Positions 1 to 13,380 are shown, numbered from the stretch's first letter. The stretch: 64,000 bases of DNA from Xiphophorus maculatus (GCF_002775205.1 NC_036461.1:15165015-15229014), one strand, 5' to 3'. The notes: generated from the letters alone by a model not told the origin. Numbers and translations: made by a program.

Positions 1-889
1 TAATATGATCTTTGCAAGTTCTTGCAAAAAGTAACTTTTCCTTTGAATCACTGAAATCTGACCAACTTGGATCCTTATACCATGCTCTCTCATGCTTCAA
101 TACAACTGAAAAATTTTAAGGTCTCATTTAAATTTAATAAACTCCTGAGCACAGTGTAGAAGAAGAAGCCCCTTATGTTATAAATTCAGTTTCTGGGAAC
201 TGGCGGTGTTTCAGTTTTTCAAAGTTGCACAGAAAAAAAACATTTAAAAACCCACTCCGTAAAATCACTGCATCAAATTTTCTCTTCTGTGTTATGAAGG
301 TAATAGAAACCCTGCAAGTTTATAGAAACAGAGTGCTTTAACTAGGTACAAAGTTCATGCCTTTCAACATTAATGGATTTGTGCATCAGCGTGCTCTGAA
401 TGTGGAAATGAAAATTGGACTTTCTAGATGCTCAAAACAATATTTCATACACTTGTAAAATAAAGGTCTAATCAGCAAGCAGACATGTAAAAAATGCAAA
501 AAGCCTCGAGACTCAGCTAGGGTTCATAAGATGGATCGGAAACTTTTTTACAAGTCGATGGGTTTACAGATGCGGTCAGAACTGTATTAATTAAAGGCTT
601 TAAAGATTTAGTTGGGACTACTTTGGAATGATTAGTGGTCCAATGATTAGAGCACATACAACTTTTTAAAAAACAAGAAAACAAGTCATTTTTAAAAAAC
701 AAGAAATGGGATCACAAGTTTGAATACAAAGTTTTTACTCTAATGCACAGAGCTGTACAAACACCTCTGCTAATATTTAGTGAAACATTCCTTAAGTTGC
801 TCTTAGTAGTCACCAACAATGTTGGCTGAATAGTTGAGCAGTCTTCTTGGAGGAATTGGCAGAAATAATTTAGTTATTATTTCTTTTTG

Positions 890-903
890 CACACACACAC
901 ACA
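890..903. repeat. (CA)n microsatellite
   Basis: Seven CA dinucleotides in a clip4 intron. Confidence 0.95.
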
Positions 904-1861
904 AAATCACTTTCGTGACTGTACGACAGAAAAGGAGGGGTTTAGAAAAACCAGTAAACCCCTCAAACAACTGTAGATGCTAAATTTATCAAAAAACATC
1001 AATATAAAGATGATTCTGATAGAGTTATGGAAAATATACCAAAGCAAGAGTCAGGTATTTGATTCAACCAAACAGAATTAATCACACATCATGGCACAAT
1101 CATAAATTTTAACACATCGAAAATGAGTGAGGTGGTACTTGTGATCTGAACCTCAAATTAATACCTACGCTCAAACATAATATGACAACTATTTAGACAC
1201 AACAGGCCTATTTGTAAAACACATTTTCTTCCCAGAGAGGTGAGCCTTCTCTGCTTTCTTAGAGCGCTTTATGTCAAAAGGATTACATATGGTTCAAGCA
1301 TCACGCCGATCATAGCTGATCAGCAAGACTGAAGATTTTCTTTAGGTATAAAAACGTTTTATGACAAAGACGCATTTTCTGATACATGCTGTACCTCAAA
1401 TAAATACAAAAAAAAAATAGAGTTTACTGTTGTGACACTACAACAATCTGACAGCCAAGAGCATAAATTGCCTGCTAGTGAGGATATTCCTGAAACGTAA
1501 CCTGTAATTATACTGTGACTTGTCAAGAGACTTTGCATTAATGCTCATTGGAGTGCTGGTTTGTGCTGATAACAAGTGTGCCACTTTGAGGCAATAAACA
1601 TGTGTAATGAGCTCAAGTGAGAAGTAGGAACAACAGTCACAGTCTAGTCAACACCGTTGGTGGTGCAGATCAAAGAAAGGTGTAAAAGAAGATGACTCAC
1701 AGGCAAAGAAGATGCATAATCAGTACAGGCCTTTCACTCACAGATGCAGTCTGTAACGGATGTGTGCAGCCTGTGAAATGCATTTAAGAAGATCTATAAA
1801 AAATACTAAATAGTCACATCAATTTGAGATTTGGTTCCATCCTCACTGGATGGAAAGTGAG

Positions 1862-1898
1862 GCATTTAACAAGCCTCACATTGAGGCTTGTTAAATGC
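1862..1898. repeat. perfect inverted repeat, 17-bp arms, 3-nt loop
   Basis: The arm gcatttaacaagcctca (1862-1878) is exactly complementary to 1882-1898 around the spacer cat. It lies in a clip4 intron with no transposon ends visible. Confidence 0.97.
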
Positions 1899-2177
1899 TA
1901 AATTAAATAAGACAATCCTGTATTAGGCTAAAAATACCAGATTGTGACTTGCTGCTGCTGGGAAACGGCTTATTTTAAAAGGTTTCTTGTTTTTTGCAAA
2001 TCACTGATTCCTAATTAGAAACTTAATCTAGTACAGTAATGAGACTATGACAAACAAATATAACAGGGGTATATTTGATCCAGTACAGCTTGACTGACCT
2101 CTAAGCAAGACTTCTCCATCAGAGGAAAAAAAAAAAAAGATCGTCTCTTTTCCTTCGTCAGCAACATGAAAACAAAC

Positions 2178-5100
2178 CTTCTGTCCAGCAATCACCACAC
2201 GATCCCCGAGTCGGATTCCCATGGATGTGAGCTGCATCCTGGCCTTATCAGAGACAGCAGGGATGACCTGGCCTTGAAGTGTGAGGGGCAAAGGGGAGCT
2301 GGGTCTTGGTAAAGCCTGCCTCAGCAGAGTCCGGAGCTCTTTGGCCATGGCGGCAGCATCTGCCATCTCCAGTGGCATATCCAGTGGATCAGGTACAACA
2401 TCTGCTGGACACTGCCCTTTGTCATTCTAGAAAAAGAGGGATGACTTATTTAAGAAGTGGATTTCATTTTATTTAAAAAAGAAAAACAAACTGTAAAATG
2501 CAATTGGTAAAATCAAACACAACCAGCTATCCCACAACTCTCCAAATATTAAGCAGGTACAGAAGATTTATGCATTCTTTCATTTTTATGTTTGGGTCTA
2601 TTTTGATCCAATAAAAAAGCAGCACAGAGAACATATTGTTTACCATTTTCATTTTCTTCAAAATGAAAATGGCCACTACTTGCAATATCAAAATAAGAAC
2701 AATTGTGTCAATGCACTTGGATTGTAGCAAATAAGTTTATTTCTCCAGGTAGCTCAGCTCATTTGTGTGAATCGCTAAAATGCTAAATTTATTTATTTAT
2801 TTAATATTTAAGTTTATTATGATTTTAAACTGCAATTTATTAACTGTGGTTTTGATCCTAATATGTGCCAGTTGAATAACATGAAATATTATGACTGCAG
2901 ATTAAACCCAAAACAAACTACCTTGAGCAGGTGTATATTGTTTCAAAAGAAATAATTGTCCTGCAGGGGACTATGAGAAATAAATTATGGAGCATTACCT
3001 TAAGTTTTAAACTATCAAAAAGCTTTCAAATCAGGTTAAAAAAACAAACTCCAAGACAGGCAAATTTCAGCATACGGTCAGTATAGTCTCAATGCACACT
3101 GCATTTTCAGATAATAACTAACCAAACTGCAAAGGTAAGAAAGGCCCAAAGAGCAAATTATGATGTCATGGCTTTGGACCCTTCTGATAGGTTAACTGAC
3201 ACATTTGAGATAATTAGAGGTACACCTGTGAATGTATTTTAAACACACAGCTTTCTTTTCAGCATAAAGGGGAAGTAAAAAGAAATCTGCCAAAATATCA
3301 GTAAGAGAATTTTCTGGTTCATCCTTGAGAACAATTTCTAGATGCTTGAAGGAGCCGTTTTCATCTGTTCAAACAATTATACGCAAGCATAGACATGATG
3401 GGAATGTCTAACCATCAAATCCCTGAGGAAGGAGATGGGTTTTCTTGTCCAATGAAAGTGCTTTGGTCTTAAATGTACAAAATGGCCCCAGAACAAACGC
3501 CATGTGAACGCCTTGTGAAGCTAGCAAGACAGTGTCATCATTCACAGTGACGCGTGTCCTGTACCAACATGGGCCGAAAGCCACCCAGTGCCCAAACCTC
3601 TAAGCAAGAGGTTTGCTTAGAGGTTTTACTTTTACTTAACTGCAGCGCTACAGAAGTCCAAGCTTAAAGGTAAAACTTCAAGCTCAAGGAGAAAACTACA
3701 GGACTTCCATCTAGTTTACAATGAACACTTCTCCTTCTGTACTTTAATGAGAACACCTGCCAACTTCTATGCACCTTAGACTCACCATCACTTCTACATC
3801 ACATAGAAACATCAGAACTTGTGCCCCTTTTGAAAGAGATCACTTATTTTGCTCACATTCTTTAATTATATTTCAACTCCCAGGACAAAATCCCCTTCAG
3901 TACATTTCAAAGAAGCTGATCAGCAGAAAGTAACATAAAGGTTTACCCAGGTGACTCTATGACAGTGAAGATAGACATCTTTGAGTCAGCAAGCTATATT
4001 TCAGAAGGAATGCTGCACAGGGAGGTTGCTGTAGAGGTCTGACAGAGGAGAAACCTCAGCAGGAACACTTTATTTGGTTATTTTATGTGGTTTATACGGC
4101 ACTAAAAAATAGTTTGCACTTGTTAATGTTCAAACACTAAGTTAATGTCCGCCCCTCACAATCTGCCTTGTGTGTGGGTAGGTGAGACATTGAGGCAAAA
4201 GAAATTAAATGCTGTAATACCTTTACTCATACAATAGTTTCTTTATTGGAAAAAGGTCTAACCAAGTCATATCCACATATCCAGTTGTGTTAATCACAGT
4301 TCATAATCAAATTTAATCCCAAGCAATGCCTCACAGCAAGACATTCTTTAAACTCTTTCCCACACCGACATCGACAAGCTGCAAATGGCTCTCTCTCCCA
4401 CACAGCAGCCCCACTGTGTCTACAACAGTTAAATTATAATGTTCAGAGGTTGTCAACAGGCATGCTGGAGAGTTATTTACAGCCTGAAAGAGGCCATTTA
4501 CTGAAAAGGGTTTAACATTTCTATCCACTATAATTTATAGGCAAACTGAATTTCAAAAAAGCAATTCTTTACGTGACAAACATCAGAAATTATTTAGAAC
4601 ATATATGATAGTCAGGAAAGTGATACTTGTAGGCAACCATTTTAAAATTTGGGACAATAGTGTTTGAGAGAACATGTCAGACAATAAAAATATTATCCAC
4701 AAGACTCTCTCATTCAGAGGGGCAAATGTTAGAGGTCACTACAACACCCTGAGCTCCACCAGGGGAATGCCAAGGTGTTCCCAGGGTAGCTGAGGAACCA
4801 ACTCAAAACTCATTCCAGCTGCTTGTATCCATTTCTTTCAGTCACTACCCAGACAGCTCATGATCATAGAAGAGTGTAGCAACATAGATCAACGTTTATG
4901 CTCATCCCTAATTAAAATTAAGTTGTGTTTTAATGAGACTATATTCCATTTATTTTCAAATGAATCATCAGGATTGTCAAATAGACACTTACATATATCA
5001 CAAAAGGAATAAATACATGAGTTACACTTTTACAACTGAATTACAGGAATAAATACAATTTTATAACATGATTTTCTGTTTTCAATTCATAAAATCTGCA

Positions 5101-8100
5101 TCAACAGCAATTACTCTATCTCTTAATTAAAACTTTTCCTCTGCTTTAATTTAAGGTCTGCTCAAAAGGACCTTGCAGGGCCAGACAAGACAATCTTTTG
5201 ACAAAAACACTCAATAAATATTTTTAAAACATAAATATTATAATACAAAAAAAAAGTTAGACATTATCATGAAATAGTGAACATGTTAAAAATACAATTT
5301 CAGTCTAAGTCCTAAAAAGCTACATTATTGAGCAACATCCATCTCCATAAAGAAAAGAAAAAAAATCATGTCAAGATAAACAAATTGGATCAAAGTAAAC
5401 AAAGTGGTTCTGGTAAATGATGGAAAAACCGAGGCAGGAAAGTCAGGAGACACCTGGTTCAGTCATGAACAGCAATCTTACTGACATATCAAATGAAGTC
5501 CCAGGCAAAAATGTTTCAACTTGGCAAGAATAAGCAGCAAACATTCCTATCAACTTAACTTTAAATATTTAAATTCAATAGTCAGACCAGATCTGGTCTA
5601 AATATTCAAGTCCAAGTATGCCCCTGGGTTTGCATTCACAGCCCAAAATAAACTGGAAAATGAACAGAGAGAGCACTTATGGATGCACCGCAGAGCAAGA
5701 AAATGATTGTATAATTGTGCATAGTGCTTTAGTGACCTCCAGTGGAAGCTGGCACTAAAACAACATAAAAACCAACAAAGACACAACTGACAGCAGAGAT
5801 CTCCTCATGGAAAACTATAAATTAATCTAAAATCTGTGGCCTAAAAGAGTCTGGTGCATTTTAATGTCGTCAAATGACAGCAAAATGGCTGATTTGTTTG
5901 AATTCACACTTTCTATTTAACTTTTTTTTTGGAGAAGGGGTACTGCTAAAAAATTATGACATTTAATTTAAAACCACTTTTCAGTGTCAGTTTAAACATG
6001 TTCAGCATTAGTGCATGCAGCCGAGCCTTTTTATGAGCTAAATGAGGCAATGGATAGATGTAGGACAGATGTTTATATTCAGTTCAATAACGATTGGTGT
6101 TGATTTCTTACCATCTCTACACAGGTTTATCATGTATTATGTCAAAATGCTAAGGTCAGAGAGGGGTCCAAGAAATAATGTCAGATATTTCTACAGCAGT
6201 GAAATCTGGGAAAACCAGAGTCAGAAACCGGGTGGACAGATGCATATTAGAATGATGTTTTTAACAGTTAATGGGACAGAAAATAAAGCCCAGATATAAC
6301 TATTTTCAGCAATTTTTTGTATTTGTACAAACCTGGAAAAAAGCCCCCCAAAAAGTCCAAAAACTTTTTCAAACTATGTATTAATCCAGTTTGCCTTCGC
6401 ATGAGCTAAATTTCAGCTGAAATGAATTACTAAGATAGTTACCACCTATTAGTCAATTATGCATTTACTATATTAAATACGCTAATTGAATTGTATAAAC
6501 CAATTTAAAATTTGTTTGCATTATATCTAATTCTGGAAAGTAATTCTTAAGGTGGGAATTGATGGAAATTACATTTCCAGAACTGCAGACCCTCCCACCT
6601 CTCACAGAAAAAACAGCTGCACCTGAGGACAGATGAATAGACCTCCTTTCTTTACACAAAAGTAAAAAAAAAAAAAAAACACTGAGTGGAATAAATAACA
6701 CAGATGACTACAGCAAGAATCCCAGGAAGTCAATATAAATAAATGCACCTGTCTTTTTCCTGCTACGGCCTGTTCTGAAGGAAATGTTCGCCATTCCATA
6801 CTGACATTTTTCTAAAGTCTAGACCCATTATTTACAGTCCATTTGAGCTTGTATAGCAAGCAATTATTTCTCAGAGTTTCAGTGTGAAGCATTAATAAAA
6901 GAAAACGTGTTTTCGCTTTTAGAAGCGTATGGCTTTTGATAAACCATACGCTTCTAAAATAGCTGAAAGTTGTCCTACCTCTCCAATCTGCCAAGGCACA
7001 AGATAACTGGGTATGGCTCAATTCACATAGTACATATACAATGCTTTTCACCTGTTTTTGTGGCAAGAGAATAAAAATATTTTTTATCCATAAAAGTGCA
7101 TAAATTGTGTAAATTATTTATACAACTGATATTCTCCAGATGCAAAAGTTTTTAACATGTTTGACCTCTTAACCAGTTATGTAATCTATTAACTATTTAA
7201 ACCAATCAAGTAGTTCAGCTACCTAATTACAGGTTAATTACATAGTTCTCCTTACTTATAGATTGCAGCACAATTCAAACTTTGTGGTTCTTTTAGCTTT
7301 TAATATATTTTAAAGTCTTATACAAGTTGCATGTTAATACATGTTAGTAAATATAACACTGGCATTCTAGCTCAGATTAGCTAGCACAATTTGCTACAGT
7401 GCATCAGGAAAGTATTCGCAGATGTCTTTCCTGATGTCTGAACCTGTCATGAAGAATTCAAAAGAATCAATTCCCTTTCTAAATTAAGGAAAAATGGATC
7501 AGTGCCAAGATGCAACTCCAAACATTTTAAATGGTGTGCTGAAATAATTAATGAAATCAGAAGTCAAGTCTGTTGGTGTGTGATTATACAGAAAAGAAAA
7601 GACAGGAAAAAAAACCATACCCTGAAAGCTGGATTAGCTCCCAACTCCAGGAGACGTTTGACAGCAGATGTGCACAAGTTGGATGCAGCAATGTGCAGAG
7701 CTGTGCCAAACTCAAAGTCACTGCAGGTGGCATCAACCTCTGCAGAGAAAAGGTAGAGGAATTAGTTTAATTTCAGGGGCAGACTACACAGTGCTGTGCT
7801 TCTCCCATTATACTGTAATAGGAAAATTGCCAGTGTTCATATACCTTAAATATTCTTATATTTTGAACTCGTACAACCACAAACAGAGGATTGTATTTAA
7901 ATTTGCTGTGATAGACCAACAAAAGGTAGTGCATAATTGTGAATGCATTTGTATAGAGTACACTATAAATCAAGCCAAGCAATATCTTGTAATCTCTCAG
8001 TTGCACTACCTATCTTTGTATTGTCATTTTTTTATTTCTTCCAGGATGGCCTTGTATTTGGCCCCATATATTCCACCAGAAGCTGATCAGAAGCCTCCCA

Positions 8101-11100
8101 ATAGCATGATGTTACCTCATCCTATTGTCGTTTTAGCAAGTGATTATTATTTTCAAAGGAATGTGATATACTAGTATTCCACTAAACCTGGCATTCTGCG
8201 TGATAGAAACTTCTAGTCAAATCTAAAAAGGGACTTTTGTACAAGTTTTCTTTATCCCCTGCATAGCTTGTAGAAAACTTCAGATGACTGATTATTCAAT
8301 CAATCTGCAAAAATCACAATTTCTCTGTATCCACAACAAGCAATAAATACAACACCATCACCATCTGCTGCCTCCATTCACCTGTGGATGCAGCTAATAA
8401 CCTTACAACCCAGAATGTTTACCACAGCAAGAAGATTAAATTGCTGAGGCTTTAATCCCTGTGGCAGTTGGTGCTGGAAATAGAAATGCATTCCCTGCAC
8501 TGAATGTTGCCACAATCCCCTCCTCTCTTCTCTGGCAGCAGTTCCCTGGTCTCACCTCCAGGCTGAGAGGCCTGCAGCACCACACCGACCAGCTGGGGAA
8601 CGTCAAAGTAGGCAGCGTAATGCAGCGCCCTCATGTTAGTCCAGCGTGAACGAAGGTTGGGATCAGCACCCAAGGCGAGGAGCTGACGGGCAAAACTAGC
8701 TGCCGTTTCTGCATCACCTGAGGAGAAAAAGTATTGTTGACTTTCTTTTGTTTTTTAAAGAATTTGTTGAGAACATTTCTTAAACTTGAGAGCTTTTGTT
8801 CGGCAGTAAAACAACAGAAAGAAAAGTCACAGTAGATTTGCATTGAGATTTAGAAGCAGTGGAAAAGAACTAACCAATTCCAGGAGCCCCAGCCTTACAA
8901 CAGTAGTGCAGAAGGCTCATATCGGTCAATCCATCTCGGTCATTCACACCACAACCTCTCTTCAGGATCTGTGCAGAGACAAGATGTGCAATGAGCCTCA
9001 AAGAGGCAAATGTCACTGTAGGAATGTCAAGTAACAGTGAAACTCAGGTACAGTGAAGTGAAGAATGAAATGATCCTCTGATAATGGCACTCCTTTTTAA
9101 ATTTAGACACCATCAGGGACATCAAAAAGGCATTCATTTCTCCAGAGTCAGAAGAAGGTGTGCAAGAAGAAATAATCGCTTACTTAAACCCTTAAGAGGA
9201 GAGTTTCTCTGCACAATTTACTGCAATGCAGGTATTTTCAATAACTTCTGATAAAAAGGTTTCTGGGTGAGTGGAGAGGATATACATCTATACAATGTTT
9301 TCAGCTTATGAGAGGATTGGGTTGCAGAAATGAGAAGTTCAGGAGGAAACATCCCTGAAAAATATTTCAAAACTTCAAAATTTGTGTGGAAAGTGTTATT
9401 AGCCAATAACACTTTTCTGTTTTAAGAGAACCAGTTTAGAAAACCCGTAAAGACCTCGCTGTGGCTCAATCTGAGTTTTACTTTAATCTATTAAGTTTTC
9501 ATTTAGATTCTGCATTGCAATATTAAAGCAACAACTGAGAATCAGTCACCTCAATGCCAATGACGTCAATGTTTTTCTGAACCTGAGGTACCCATTGCCT
9601 GAGGACAGCAAATAGCTCAGGTATGGTGGTGTTGGGATCCTGAAGAATTTCTCTGCACTGCGGTTCAGACGGGTCAAAGAAGGAAAACTCTGGAGGAAGA
9701 GAAAAAACAAGAATAATGGCAAAACTAATCTGTTGCTATTCATAAAATCATAGAAAGACATTTAGTCCTGATATACATTAAGTTTTAGTATTAGATTATT
9801 AAACTGCAGCAGTTTAATAATCTCTCCTTAAATCAGATGCAGTAGTTGACATGAACTGGGACAAATGAGAATTTAACAACCCCAGTGTGGCTAAGGGATC
9901 AAATTGACAACATTTCCTTTAATCTAACCAATTTAAAACCTGACATTTGATTTACAATTCTAGGGAATGTTCATTTTCAGCACAACAGTCACAAAAGCTA
10001 TACATTACCTGTTCAGCAACCAACAGGACTAAACAATCATATACCGTAGGTATAAATGTTCTTGAGGGTTTCCTTGTGTCATCACATAAGGGTTCCTCCT
10101 GTTATCTCCCAGAGGCATTATCAAATATCTGGCTGAATAATAACTGTAAGAAGTCTGAAATGTGTGTTAAGAATATAAACCGTCTGTTCATTTCCTTCCA
10201 AAAGTATTAACATCCTAAAAATTTTTCATGTTTTCCCAGAAGTACAGCATGTATGCTCTAAATTCCTGTTCTATTTTAGAGCATAGAACATGCTCTAAAA
10301 TCCTAATAGAGCATATATTATGCAAACATCAACGACTTGATGCTTAGCTTTCATGTCGTTTCTACCATAATGAAATAAACAGATGCTTTACAAGACATGC
10401 ATTTCCATTAATTTCAGAAGAAAATTTGAAAAATCAGTGAAGTCAATTTCATAGAATTAAGCAATTTGGGAAACATTTCCAAGGTAATGTAGACAAATAT
10501 GACTGAAGGATAAGGGTGAATGCTTCAGCAAAGTTAGCTAGAGGTTTTCACATTTTTTTCCTAACACTTATTCTACACTTGAAATGTACAAGATAAATGT
10601 CACATTATTTGTAGATAAAGTTTTGTGGCTTTTCTATTGTCTTTCCTGCATCACAAATCCTCTCATTTCAATCTTTGTTTTGTTCTTAAAATTTAACCCA
10701 GCCTGGTATGTTTTCATTATTAAACCAATCCTAAGATGTGACTTAACTAAGCATCTCTCCATTTCACCTGTCAAGTCATTACTTCATCGTTCTTTTTTCA
10801 GAATGACCCAAATCCAGTTATCATGTACTGAGCATGAGCAGATCCTCACCACAGTCACTGGGCATGGGTGCAGAAGCCACCTGGTGGATAACCGCCCGCT
10901 GGTGGGGAGCATTTCTTGTGAAGCAGCCCAGGACAGCATCTCCTTCAGCAGGCTCTGAAACATCCTCCTTTGTCATCTCCCCAGCAGGCCCCGCGGCTGG
11001 AACAATATTAGAAAGTCTATTCTGAGAACACAAGTAGGTCTTTTCTCTCAATAAAAAAAGCTTTAGCACACTGAAGCTTTCACTTGGTCCACTTAAAGAT

Positions 11101-11294
11101 TTTTTTTTTTAAAAACAAAGTAAGCTTTCTTTTTAAAACTACTGGCCTAATGTTCAAACAAGGGGGCTGCAGGAGAAGCAACATGGAGACTGGAAACAGA
11201 AACTATGCTACAAATTCAAAACAAGCTCAGATTCACACACAGCCCAAGACTTACTGTTTTCTTTTCCATTATCCCCTTTCTTGATGATCTCCAT
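2178..11294 (-). CDS. clip4: CLIP4 (CAP-Gly domain containing linker protein family member 4), 5' part, partial
   Basis: Microtubule-associated protein of the CLIP family. Seven coding exons were assembled on the minus strand: 11255-11294 (ATG at 11294), 10850-10996, 9550-9689, 8875-8968, 8556-8717, 7621-7739 and 2178-2426. All have GT-AG borders and compatible phases, giving 317 codons. The start is the first ATG after a good acceptor at 11318-11319. Residues about 55-70 contain the CLIP4-type run APMPSDCEFSFFDP, and about 78-105 the conserved ELFAVLRQWVPQVQ block. Ankyrin repeats follow, including LRSRWTNMRALHYAAYFDVP (162-181) and GTALHIAA (206-213). Residues 307-317, LGDRVVIAGQK, begin the first CAP-Gly domain; its GKNDG-type core and the other two CAP-Gly domains are not in the window and should lie left of base 1. 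CLIP3 is the alternative, but the DMPLEMADAA linker and the N-terminal block fit CLIP4 better. Confidence 0.93.
3594..3626. repeat. perfect inverted repeat, 14-bp arms, 5-nt loop
   Basis: aaacctctaagcaa (3594-3607) is exactly complementary to 3613-3626, with loop gaggt. It is intronic. Confidence 0.95.
4741..4895 (-). mobile_element. LINE reverse-transcriptase-end relic
   Basis: The segment contains phrases familiar from antisense 3' coding ends of fish LINEs, for example caccaggggaatgccaaggt followed by gttcccagggtagctgagga, then cagtcactacccagacagct and catgatcatag. Compared with the remembered consensus it appears internally deleted. The clade was not determined. Confidence 0.5.
6917..6959. 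repeat. perfect inverted repeat, 16-bp arms, 11-nt loop
   Basis: ttttagaagcgtatgg (6917-6932) is exactly complementary to 6944-6959. It is intronic, with no target duplication seen. Confidence 0.96.
9793..9823. repeat. perfect palindrome, 15-bp arms, 1-nt spacer
   Basis: agattattaaactgc (9793-9807) and 9809-9823 are exact reverse complements around a single A. It lies in a clip4 intron about 100 bp from the exon at 9550-9689. Confidence 0.96.
10273..10301. repeat. inverted repeat, 12-bp arms, 5-nt loop
   Basis: attttagagcat (10273-10284) pairs perfectly with 10290-10301. Further partial copies of tagagcat sit on both sides (10251-10258 region and 10307-10314), suggesting repeated local copying. 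Confidence 0.9.
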
Positions 11295-12015
11295 GAGAGC
11301 CTCTCAGTGGAGACAAGCTAAAAATCAAAAGACACAGACTGGGTCCAATAGCTGAGCAGAACTTCAAACCAAAATCCTTCCAAAAATAACTTCAAGTAAA
11401 CTGGCTTCGGTCACTACGATCTCCGATAACAAACTCACTCTTTCCATTTACACCTTGTTGATCCTCTGACTACCAGGTCCAGTTGCTATTTACAGTCTGC
11501 GCACTTTAAAGCCACAGTGGTCTCACCTCTGATCTCCCAAGATGGAGTTTCACTCACATGTGCACCACTGACCTCACTGCCAACTCGTCTGATTTGCCAG
11601 ACATCACAGATCCACAGTGTAGAGAATGTGACTGGAGGGTGAAAGTGCAAATAAACACTGTCCAACAGGGCAGTGAAGGTGGTTAGGGCTGTCTGTCATG
11701 ATAAAGGCTTTTCTAAATCCCAGTTATAGCAAGTACCCAGGCTGCTGAGACATCCAAAGGAAAAAACTATTTAATAATTGTGTCTGTTACACAATTGTTT
11801 TTCCACCTCATTCAGGAAAAAATAAAACGCACACACACAAAAAAGAAAAAAGAAAATTTTCAAAATGCAGAATATTGTCAACAATATAAAACAAATTCTT
11901 TTTTATTTGATTTGAATATATCAAAGGTAGCAGCAAAAGTTACGCAATTACTCATTGTCAAAAGTCTGGAGAAAGCTTGCACTGATCACAAGACAGTTCA
12001 ACTAGCATTTTTTTT

Positions 12016-12187
12016 TTCTTTCATGCATTTCCATTTCCTTTATGGAAATGCATTTTCCATTTCCATAAAGTGGAAAATGCATGAAAGAATTCCACTTTAC
12101 AGAAAATACAGAATATTTTCTGTATTTTCTAACCCATACAGAAAATGTAACATTTTCTGAAAATGTAACATTTTCTGTATGTTACAT
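12016..12187. repeat. cluster of nested inverted repeats
   Basis: At least three interlocked palindromic pairs occur in 170 bp: outer arms 12017-12031 with 12075-12089 (around ttctttcatgcattt), inner arms 12038-12050 with 12058-12070 (around ctttatggaaatg), and catacagaaaatgt (12135-12148) with 12168-12181. The block directly abuts the 3' end of the L2 LINE at about 12195. It lies in the clip4 5'-UTR intron. Confidence 0.85.
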
Positions 12188-12194
12188 TTATATC

Positions 12195-12960
12195 TACTTG
12201 TTAATCAATCAAATTTTATTTTTATAGCACATTTCAGCAGCAAGGCATTTCAAAGTGCTTTACATCACATCAAACACAGAAACACAATGCAACATAGAAT
12301 CAACAATCAAAACACAACACTAAGTCAAGTTCCATCAATAAATTTGTAATGATTACGTTTCAAATACAATCCTAAACAGGTGGGTTTTTAGTCTAGATTT
12401 AAAGGAAGTCAGTGTTTCAGCTGTTTTACAGTTTTCTGGAAGTTTGTTCCAAATTTGTGGTGCATAGATGCTGAAAGCTGCTTCTCCTCGTTTGGTTCTG
12501 GTTCTGGGGATGCAGAGCAGACCAGAACCGGAAGACCTGAGAGGTCTGGAAGGTTCATACAACAACAGCAGATCTTTAATGTATTGTGGTGCTAAGCCGT
12601 TCAGTGATTTGTAAACTAACAAACAGTATTTTAATAACAGTATTTTAATACAATAACAGTATTTTAAATAACAGTATTTTAATACAATAACAGTATTTTA
12701 AATAACAGTATTTTAAAGTCTATTATTTGAGCTACAGGGAGCCAGTGTAGGGACTTTAAAACTGGTGTTATGTGCTCTATCTTCCTGGTTTTAGTGAGAA
12801 CGCGAGCAGCAGCGTTCTGGATCAGCTGCAGCCGTTTAATTGATTTGTTGGACAGACCCGTGAAGACGCTGTTGCAGTAATCAATGCAACTGAAAATAAA
12901 CGCATGCATGAGTTTCTCTAGATCTGGCTGAGACATTAGTCCTTTAATCCTGGAAATGTT
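12195..12960 (-). mobile_element. L2-type LINE, 3' fragment (5' truncated, broken)
   Basis: The minus strand encodes the C-terminal end of a CR1/L2-clade reverse-transcriptase ORF in two blocks. 12936-12679 carries SCIDYCNSVF, LQLIQNAAARVLTKTR and LKSLHWLPV; 12622-12353 carries YKSLNGLAPQYIKDLL, RSSGSGLL, GEAAFSIYAPQIWNKLPE and FKSRLKTHLF. The blocks are separated by a tandem array that interrupts the reading frame. The left edge (aatcaatcaaattttatttt, then tagcacatttcagcag) is the usual fish L2 3' tail in reverse. Sequence to about 13040 (gtgatagaagaccgactttg) may be a further diverged part. It is inactive. Confidence 0.88.
12622..12716. repeat. minisatellite grown inside LINE coding sequence
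   Basis: Five to six near-identical copies of a unit resembling aacagtattttaat(aca). On the minus strand the unit is the LINE's own codons for the FKIL region preceding LVYKSLNG, so the array amplified local coding sequence rather than inserting foreign DNA. Confidence 0.85.
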
Positions 12961-13380
12961 CTTCAGGTGATAGAAGACCGACTTTGTCTCCTAAACACAG
13001 ACTAAAGCATCCAGCTTGGCGGTGTTCACCACCAACCAGATTTTTTTTTTTTAATTCAAGGTTAATACATGTTTTCAGAAAGCTAAATGTTAGTTTGACA
13101 CCTTTTAAAAAAAAATTTTAAAAATCACAATAAGTTCAATTTAACACCTACATTAATAACAAAAAAATTCAATATCTCACCTAGCATCTTATATTTAACT
13201 TACTTCATAACTAAAAAAGAATAAAATAAACTGTCAACTTAGTTAGGTTAAATAGATGGACAACATCCAGGCTTTGGACACCCCCTGACTTATGACATTT
13301 AGAAGTTGTACTTAACTTCACAATTCACTGTTATCTTGGCAGATTTATTCTAATATTTCAAAAGAAAAAAGCAGTGCTGC

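Larger units (their letters stand above)
1..2177 (-). other. clip4 intron (partial), no exon found
   Basis: This stretch follows the donor of the last clip4 exon seen (GTTTGT, 2172-2177). I searched it on the minus strand for the continuation of the CAP-Gly domain and found none. It is AT-rich, with a short (CA)n run at 890-903 and a perfect hairpin at 1862-1898, and nothing else recognisable. Confidence 0.6.
2427..7620 (-). other. clip4 intron between coding exons 6 and 7 (5.2 kb)
   Basis: Bounded by donor GTATGG (7615-7620) and an acceptor ending TTTTTCTAG beside 2426, with phase preserved. It contains a LINE relic (4741-4895) and two perfect hairpins (3594-3626, 6917-6959). No conserved coding signal was found on either strand; open frames here are short and AT-driven. 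Confidence 0.8.

Noticed and set aside
2028..2178. Read-through extension of clip4 past GQK ending in a hydrophobic tail
   Set aside because: It runs through a GTTTGT donor into low-complexity intron (poly-Phe stretch); an intron-retained short isoform cannot be excluded but has no support.
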